This document shows, piece by piece, positions 6,201 through 11,062 of a stretch of 11,062 nucleotides of DNA (its first letter is position 1; the number at the start of each line of letters is the position of its first letter). The notes beneath the pieces are model-generated. The model was not told where the DNA came from. It was given only the letters and a program-made list of their open reading frames with translations, and made no database searches. Location of the stretch: contig JAGXII010000017.1 of NCBI GenBank assembly GCA_024635735.1, positions 1-11,062 of the forward strand, read 5' to 3'. A program made the translations under genes and the position numbers. This stretch comes from Christiangramia sp. (lineage in GTDB: Bacteria > Bacteroidota > Bacteroidia > Flavobacteriales > Flavobacteriaceae).

Positions 6201-8247
6201 AAATCTTAGCGTGAGTTTTAATAATTTTAAACTGGCAGCACTTCTTAATTATCTGAACCCCGAAAACCAGCTGGCCAAAGGAAACCTTAACGGGGATCTT
6301 ACTCTTGAAGAACCTTTTGGAAAAACGGGGATTATTGCCAATATGGAAATCAATCAGTTCGAGATAATGAATGTTGACCTAAATACCTTAAGTCTGGCAG
6401 GAAATTCTTCCAGACTGAATAATTATGATTTTGAAATGAAAATGTATGGAGGCCAGGTAGACTTTGATCTTACGGGTTCTTATGTTGCCGCTGAAACCTC
6501 TGCAAAACTTGATATGAACCTTGATCTTAAGGAATTTAAGATGGCAGCTCTGGAGGGATTTTCACAAGGAGAAATAAGGAATGGCAGCGGTAGTTTTTCC
6601 GGAAATATAAATGTCGGAGGAACCGTTGCCGATCCTGAATATAAGGGACAGTTAAATTTTAATCAGGCCAAATTCAATGTGGCATATCTCAATGCAGCAT
6701 TTGTACTTCCTAATGAAAAACTTAACGTTGATAATAAAGGGGTATATTTTGATAATTTCAATATCAATGATCTAAACGGTAATTCGTTTATTGTGAATGG
6801 GGATATCCAGACTGAGGATTTATTCAACCCAGTTTTTGACCTGGATTTACAGGCTGATAATTTTAAACTTTTAAGTTCTACAAAAGAAGATAACAAACTT
6901 TTTTACGGGGATGCGGCAGTAGATCTGGATGCCCAGATAACCGGGAATCTTAATCTGCCCGAAGTTAATGCCACCATTGAGTTTAATGAAAATACAGATT
7001 TTACTTATGTAGTTCCCGAATCTGAATTGCAGATTAATGAAAGAGATGGAGTGGTGATTTTTGTTAATAAGGAAAATCCGGATGATATTCTTACTCAAAC
7101 CGAGGAGGTTTCTTATGTGGTCTCCGGCTACGATATTTTTGCCCGAATTAAAGTAGATCAGGGTGCAAAATTCACTATGATAATTAACCAGGAAACCGGT
7201 GATAAGTTCCAGGTACAGGGAGAAGGTGATCTTATTTTTAATATGTATCCAAACGGGCGTACAGCGCTTACCGGAATTTATGAGATCAATGATGGGTTTT
7301 ACGAGATGAGTTTGTATAACCTGGTTAAACGACGCTTTGATATTGCCAATGGAAGTCGTGTTTCATGGGCAGGAGATCCTTTTGATGCCCAACTTGATGT
7401 GAGAGCGATCTATAAAGTTGAAACTTCGGCTTATTCGCTAATGTCAAGTCAATTATCCGGAGCCGATCAATCTGTTGCCGGAAGATACAGGCAGGAATTA
7501 CCATTTTGGGTCTATCTTAATGTAGATGGTGAATTAACCGAGCCCAAAATCACTTTTAATTTAGATATGCCGGAAGATGCTCAGGGTTCTGTTGGGGGAG
7601 AAGTCTACGGCAGGATTCAGCAACTTAATAATCAGGAACAGGAACTTAATAAACAGGTATTTTCCTTATTGGTTTTAAACCGTTTCTTCCCCGGTTCCGG
7701 AAGTGATGGCAGCCAGGGAGGAACATTAGCAGTTGCCAGGGATAACCTTAACCAGGCACTTTCTGATCAATTGAATATGCTGTCCAGCAAAATTATGGGT
7801 GAAAGCGGTATAAAACTTAATTTTCAGGTGGACAGTTATACAGATTATCAGGGAGAAAACCCACAGGACCGAACTCAGCTGGATATTAATGCTCAGAAAG
7901 CATTTCTTGAAGACCGGTTGGTTGTTCAGGTAGGTAGCGAAGTTGATATTCAGGGAGGTAATCAGCCGGGGCAGGAATCAAGCCCTGTTATTGGAAATGT
8001 GAGTATCGCTTATTTACTGGATGAAAATGGTACCTGGCGCCTAAAAGGTTTTCGCAGAAATCAATATGAAAATGTGATCGACGGGCAACTTATTGTAAGC
8101 GGTATTGCGCTCATATTTACCAAGGAATTCAATCATTTCAAAAACCTTTTTGAAAAAGCCGTGGTTGAGGAAACCAAAATGAGGAAAAAATCTGAAGCTA
8201 AAAATCCTGAGGAAGAGGAAAACTCAAAAAAAGAAGATGAGAATTAA
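3226..8247 (+). CDS. tamB: TamB, inner-membrane-anchored translocation and assembly module protein
   Basis: Encodes 1673 residues. A basic N-terminus (NQKKKKLYK) leads into one membrane segment at about 14-33, which anchors the protein in the inner membrane with the rest in the periplasm. The long body is made of repeating beta-rich AsmA/TamB-like segments with alternating hydrophobic residues, expected to form a grooved beta-taco that spans to the outer membrane. The C-terminal 450 or so residues are the TamB_C (DUF490, PF04357) domain, ending in the Bacteroidetes-style GTWRLKGFRRNQYENVIDG (about 1600-1618). A Lys/Glu-rich tail follows. TamB proteins work with TamA/TamL in outer-membrane protein assembly and are linked to phospholipid transport. 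At 1673 residues it is longer than E. coli TamB (1259), as is common in this phylum. The start is TTG: an in-frame stop at 3211-3213 and no ATG or GTG before the membrane segment leave TTG as the only sensible choice. tamL overlaps its end by 11 bases. Confidence 0.93.
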   Translation: MNQKKKKLYKVLKILGKIFLGILIFLLLVILFVRSPWGQNIIKDKFISSLSRKTGTEVTLDKLYIKFNGDIQVDGLYIEDQQGDTLIYSESLSADIPLWPIIRGNGIGINEIDWKHVRANIIRKDSISGFNYEFLMNAYSSDTTGTSKATDTTGSPMNISLGDFNLENFKVNYRDEVSGIDSRINFDQLQLEFTESDVTNMVFRADDAVIKNAELNYTQTHPFPESDSEPPPLPLIAVNNLELHNVRGIYDSKPDSLYTNFDIVGLNLEKAEFDLKNNKLSSEFLSLSDSRIVLEMQQSDSKSSTKTQAQDTGFQWPDWKIDIAETNLSNDYFNYSVNGAEAEKGTFNPNAVKIDSLFFESNGLSYQDKKAQIDIQKLQFKEGSGINLHKFNLQALVSDEKIEISGLDLGLNNNSVAGNMTMEYSGMDEFIKNPGGARIRTNLNDIYLQISDFYRFQPDLKNNQYIQALAGAPVQGNFSAQGKVENINLESLNLSWRNTRISGSGSLVNLQDPENLSYNLPNLSARTQRSDLLRFVKEEDLGIRLPENIQIKGNFSGNTGDVKTDALVVTSEGTLDIKGNFQTGDKIVFDATVAGDSIALGRLLQNEDLGNIKINVKASGKGSSINNLNADLDSEISSFTYKDYEFRNIDIKGKLENGKGPVNLIYQDQNLEMEAQTNIRLDSVSPRYDFTIYLDGADLGALGITQRNIKTGFTLEGWYEGDVQNYEVDAKIIDGVAVYNNKTYLLGSFDAHAFVEPDTTSVTVDNRILDLNLQSNASPNAFAKAINNHFKRYIDENYKEDTIINPVNLQLDAKIREAPILTDVFFVNLKEVDTIDIKVDFAEKERTLNAAISVPHITYFSSEIDSLKLDLSSDTEDLNFNFAFNSLDAGPIAIKKTIIKGGVINRKLDLEFTSLHEEERIVHINSQLNFQGDTLKFHLEPKELILNKNPWEISDNNLISLGKEYINFQDFRLTRNDQVMEVLNNKPGVEKENLSVSFNNFKLAALLNYLNPENQLAKGNLNGDLTLEEPFGKTGIIANMEINQFEIMNVDLNTLSLAGNSSRLNNYDFEMKMYGGQVDFDLTGSYVAAETSAKLDMNLDLKEFKMAALEGFSQGEIRNGSGSFSGNINVGGTVADPEYKGQLNFNQAKFNVAYLNAAFVLPNEKLNVDNKGVYFDNFNINDLNGNSFIVNGDIQTEDLFNPVFDLDLQADNFKLLSSTKEDNKLFYGDAAVDLDAQITGNLNLPEVNATIEFNENTDFTYVVPESELQINERDGVVIFVNKENPDDILTQTEEVSYVVSGYDIFARIKVDQGAKFTMIINQETGDKFQVQGEGDLIFNMYPNGRTALTGIYEINDGFYEMSLYNLVKRRFDIANGSRVSWAGDPFDAQLDVRAIYKVETSAYSLMSSQLSGADQSVAGRYRQELPFWVYLNVDGELTEPKITFNLDMPEDAQGSVGGEVYGRIQQLNNQEQELNKQVFSLLVLNRFFPGSGSDGSQGGTLAVARDNLNQALSDQLNMLSSKIMGESGIKLNFQVDSYTDYQGENPQDRTQLDINAQKAFLEDRLVVQVGSEVDIQGGNQPGQESSPVIGNVSIAYLLDENGTWRLKGFRRNQYENVIDGQLIVSGIALIFTKEFNHFKNLFEKAVVEETKMRKKSEAKNPEEEENSKKEDEN

Positions 8248-10504
8248 ACTGGCGATATTATTTATAATTTCAGGGATACTTTATTCCTGCAGTGTAAAGA
8301 AATTCATTCCTGAAGATGAACTTTTGTATGCAGGCGGGAAGGTGGAAGTGGAAGCTGATACCAGCATAAAGGATATGGATGAATTGAAGACTGAACTGGA
8401 GAATGTAATTCGCCCTAAGCCTAACTCGAAGTTCCTGGGGATGCGTCCCAGCCTGTATTTTCATTTTAAGGCACAAAAAGAAAAACCGGGATTTATCAAT
8501 AAGTTTTTGAATAAGAAATTTGGAGAGAAGCCTGTTTATTTATCAGATATTGAATTTGATAATACAGAAAATCTTTTGCTTAACAGGCTGGAAAATCGAG
8601 GATTTTTTTATAGCCGGGTAAGTTCTAAAACAACTACCAATGAAAAATCGAAGACGGCTTCTGCCACCTATAGTGCAGCTGTTCCCACTCCTTACACCAT
8701 GGAAACTTATCAGCTGGATACAGATTCTCTTTTAGTATACAGCGATATAAAGGAGAATATGGACAAAACCATTTTAAAAGACGGGATGCGCTTCGATCTT
8801 CCCAAACTTAAAGTTGAACGGGACCGGATAGATATTGATTTAAAAAAGAAGGGGTATTATAATTTCAATCCCGGATTCCTGATTTTTGAAGCAGACACCA
8901 ATCAATACGATAAAAAGAAATTTGACCTGTTTCTTCGTCTTAAAAAGGATGTTCCTCCAAAATCGGTGATCCCGTACCAGATTTCAAATGTCAATGTATA
9001 TGCGAATTATAAGGTTGATGCAGATTCTGTAACCAAAAACTATAAACGCTATGAGGACAAAAATTACTTTCAGGAAGAACTTATTTTTAAGCCTGAATAT
9101 CTCGATCCTTATATCTTAATTGAAACAGGAGATTTTTATGATCCCGAAAAATCAAGAAATACCAGTAGGCGACTGGGCTCAATTGGTTCTTATAAATTTG
9201 TGAATATTAGATATGATGAAATAGATACCCTGGCAACAGATAGTCTAGGTTTACTGGAAGCCAACATTTTTCTTTCCCCTTTAAAAAAGCGTGCAATCCG
9301 GGCAGAATTACAGGGAGTGACAAAGTCTAATAATTTTGCAGGGCCGCATCTGGCCTTATCCTTTTCTAACAGGAACCTTTTTAAGGGAGGGGAAAGTTTT
9401 CATATTTCGGCTAATGCGGGGTATGAATTTCAGATAGCCTCAGGTAACCAAAAGGGCCTGAGTAGTATCCAGTTGGGATTAACTAATGATCTAATAATAC
9501 CAAGGCTTTTATTTCCAATTAAAATAGATAATGACTTTTTCCGGTACGATATTCCCAAGACCAAGATTTCCCTGGGAGGAGATTACTTAAAACGTAGTCA
9601 GCTATTCAGCTTAAGCTCTCTTTCAGCGAGATTTGGCTATTATTGGAATGCTAACCGTTATGTATCCCATGAGCTTAATCCTATTAGTCTTAACTATGTA
9701 AAACTGGGAAATACTACTCAGGAATTTCGGGATATACTGGAAGAGAAGCCTTTTCTGAAAAGTAGTTTTGATCAGGAATTTATTGCCGGTCTAACTTATT
9801 CTTTTACGTATAACGGACTGATTGACGGTTCAAAGAAACATGTGTTCTTTTTTAATACTAATTTAGATATAGCGGGAAATACATTTAGTTTATTCGGGAA
9901 AGAGACTGCCAGCGGTAATAAGGAAATATTAGGACTTAATTACGCCCAGTATTCCAAGATTGATGCAGATTTTCGTTACCATTGGCGCTTAAAGAATTCT
10001 CAGGTTATCGCAACACGTTTATTTGCCGGAATAGGATTGCCATACGGTAATTCTGAAGTGATGCCATTTAGTAAGCAATATTTTTCCGGAGGGCCTTATA
10101 GCGTAAGAGCTTTTAAAATAAGATCCCTTGGCCCAGGCACCTATAATCCTCCTAATGGAAATCTGGGATACCGGGATCAAAATGGAAATATAAGACTCGA
10201 AGCAAATGCTGAATACAGATTCCCTATAATTACCTATTTAAACGGGGCTATTTTTGCCGATGCCGGAAACGTCTGGAATACTAAATATAATCCAGATACC
10301 AATGGTGAAGGTGTTTTTGATTCCGGTTTCATAAATGAGTTTGGAATTGGCGCCGGGGCTGGTTTAAGAATCGATATTCAAAATTTTGTAATCAGGTTCG
10401 ATCTGGCATTTCCTCTGCATGATCCGGGATTGCCTGAGGGTGAGCGATGGACTTATGATTTTGGAAGTCCTGTGTTTAATTTCGCTATTGGATACCCTTT
10501 CTAG
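8237..10504 (+). CDS. tamL: TamL, lipidated Omp85/TamA-family outer-membrane partner of TamB
   Basis: Encodes 755 residues. The signal peptide ends in a lipobox, LYSC (15-18), so Cys18 should be lipidated; this marks the Bacteroidetes TamL variant of TamA. Residues about 20-345 form the periplasmic POTRA region. Residues about 350-755 form a 16-strand Omp85 barrel (PF01103 type), with SNRNLFKGG near its start and a terminal Phe typical of barrel C-termini (AIGYPF). The conserved lid-loop motif usually read as VRGF/Y appears as SGGPYSVRAF (617-626), with Ala for Gly but the key Arg624 kept. Basic residues after Cys18 (SVKKF) argue against a surface-export signal. The ATG at 8237-8239 lies inside the end of tamB, with a purine-rich stretch (8221-8236) just ahead, so the two are coupled in one operon. 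The stop TAG (10502-10504) overlaps the stop of upp. Bacteroidetes BamA paralogues are the alternative; adjacency to tamB and the lipobox favour TamL. Confidence 0.92.
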   Translation: MRIKLAILFIISGILYSCSVKKFIPEDELLYAGGKVEVEADTSIKDMDELKTELENVIRPKPNSKFLGMRPSLYFHFKAQKEKPGFINKFLNKKFGEKPVYLSDIEFDNTENLLLNRLENRGFFYSRVSSKTTTNEKSKTASATYSAAVPTPYTMETYQLDTDSLLVYSDIKENMDKTILKDGMRFDLPKLKVERDRIDIDLKKKGYYNFNPGFLIFEADTNQYDKKKFDLFLRLKKDVPPKSVIPYQISNVNVYANYKVDADSVTKNYKRYEDKNYFQEELIFKPEYLDPYILIETGDFYDPEKSRNTSRRLGSIGSYKFVNIRYDEIDTLATDSLGLLEANIFLSPLKKRAIRAELQGVTKSNNFAGPHLALSFSNRNLFKGGESFHISANAGYEFQIASGNQKGLSSIQLGLTNDLIIPRLLFPIKIDNDFFRYDIPKTKISLGGDYLKRSQLFSLSSLSARFGYYWNANRYVSHELNPISLNYVKLGNTTQEFRDILEEKPFLKSSFDQEFIAGLTYSFTYNGLIDGSKKHVFFFNTNLDIAGNTFSLFGKETASGNKEILGLNYAQYSKIDADFRYHWRLKNSQVIATRLFAGIGLPYGNSEVMPFSKQYFSGGPYSVRAFKIRSLGPGTYNPPNGNLGYRDQNGNIRLEANAEYRFPIITYLNGAIFADAGNVWNTKYNPDTNGEGVFDSGFINEFGIGAGAGLRIDIQNFVIRFDLAFPLHDPGLPEGERWTYDFGSPVFNFAIGYPF

Positions 10505-11062
10505 TGTTGTAATTTATTACCAAAACAAAGATCTCCGGCATCTCCAAGCCCGGGAACTATATATCCTTTTTTATTTAATTCGGAATCTATGGTAGCGATC
10601 CATAACTTCGAATTTTCAGGGAATTCAGATTTTAGATATTCTATACCCTGAGTTGAACCAATAATAGAAACCAGGTGAATCCTGGATGGTTTTCCCATGG
10701 GTTCCAGGGCCTTGAGAACATTGGAAAAAGAGCTACCTGTCGCCAGCATAGGATCGGCAAGGATCAGGGTTTTGCCTTCTAAGGATGGAGAAGCCAGATA
10801 TTCCACCAGAATTTCAAAATTTTCATCATTATCTGGATGGTGCCTGTAGGCTGAAATAAATGAATTTTCAGCATCATCAAAATAATTCAAAATTCCCTGA
10901 TGTAAGGGTAGTCCTGCTCTAAGTATACTGCAGATAACCAATTCATCCTTAGGGATATTCAGTTTTGTCGTTCCCAGAGGCGTTTCTACCTCAGTGCCCT
11001 GGAACTTTAATTCTTTGCTAAGCTCGTAGGACAGGATTTCACCCAGTCTTTCAATATTCCTG
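10501..11062 (-). CDS. upp: Uracil phosphoribosyltransferase, 5' end outside window
   Basis: The C-terminal 186 codons are visible and the frame stays open to the window edge, so the N-terminal roughly 30 residues are missing. The enzyme converts uracil and PRPP to UMP and pyrophosphate in the cytosol for pyrimidine salvage. The PRPP loop DPMLATGSS is encoded at 10729-10755, and the uracil-binding C-terminal GLGDAGD at 10531-10551. RNIERLGEILSYELSKEL, near the edge, and CSILRAGLPLHQG are further family matches. After GDAGD the sequence is LCFGNK where many Upp proteins have R-x-(F/Y)GT; such variants are, as I recall, normal in Bacteroidetes. A TTG at 10939-10941 could be mistaken for a start, but the conserved sequence continues upstream through it. 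The stop TAG (10501-10503) overlaps the tamL stop on the other strand. PyrR is excluded by these motifs. Confidence 0.94.
   Translation of the reverse strand, partial: RNIERLGEILSYELSKELKFQGTEVETPLGTTKLNIPKDELVICSILRAGLPLHQGILNYFDDAENSFISAYRHHPDNDENFEILVEYLASPSLEGKTLILADPMLATGSSFSNVLKALEPMGKPSRIHLVSIIGSTQGIEYLKSEFPENSKLWIATIDSELNKKGYIVPGLGDAGDLCFGNKLQH

Noticed and set aside
10530..10575. Possible plus-strand terminator hairpin for tamL inside upp (TCCGGC with GCCCGGGA, then TCCTTTTTTA)
   Set aside because: The pairing is imperfect, the T run is about 15 bases away from the stem, and the GC-rich bases are explained by the conserved GLGDAGDL coding sequence.
10501..10941. upp starting at the TTG at 10939-10941
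   Set aside because: Conserved Upp sequence (RNIERLGEIL onward) continues in frame upstream to the window edge, so the gene is simply cut by the window and the TTG is an internal leucine codon.

Overview
The window looks like chromosomal DNA from a Bacteroidetes bacterium, most likely a marine Flavobacteriaceae member; Gramella/Christiangramia or Zunongwangia-like genera are a guess from protein style, not a measurement. Support comes from the moderately AT-rich sequence, a clean flavobacterial -7 promoter element (TAnnTTTG) ahead of tamB, A-rich sequence instead of strong Shine-Dalgarno sites before genes, and the lipoprotein form of the TamA partner (TamL). There are no mobile elements, CRISPR arrays, tRNAs or rRNAs.

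Layout. (1) Bases 1-1433, plus strand: the last 29 codons of gnd (6-phosphogluconate dehydrogenase) overlap by one base the start of a complete gntP (gluconate:H+ symporter family), suggesting a gluconate uptake and oxidation operon whose upstream part lies outside the window. (2) Bases 1436-2800, minus strand: a hairpin terminator shared with gntP, a small very charged protein whose reading frame runs 40 codons upstream of its first ATG, another strong hairpin terminator, and an OmpA/Pal-type peptidoglycan-binding lipoprotein. (3) Bases 2801-3225: a 425-base divergent intergenic region carrying the tamB promoter and a small dyad. (4) Bases 3226-10504, plus strand: tamB (1673 aa, TTG start) and tamL (755 aa), overlapping by 11 bases and together encoding the inner-membrane-to-outer-membrane translocation and assembly module. 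(5) Bases 10501-11062, minus strand: the 3' part of upp (uracil phosphoribosyltransferase), convergent with tamL and sharing the palindromic CTAG as the stop of both genes.

How they work together. GntP would import gluconate (or a related sugar acid), which a kinase outside the window would phosphorylate to 6-phosphogluconate for Gnd. TamB bridges the periplasm and TamL sits in the outer membrane; the pair acts in outer-membrane protein and/or lipid homeostasis. The OmpA-like lipoprotein, divergent from tamB, ties the outer membrane to peptidoglycan, so the centre of the window is an envelope-biogenesis block. Upp salvages uracil to UMP.

Most of the content is housekeeping. I see no strong case for a new multi-gene system. 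The most unusual points are the small charged gene with no usable ATG at its apparent 5' end, the tamL/upp shared stop, and the TTG-started tamB with a very short predicted leader.
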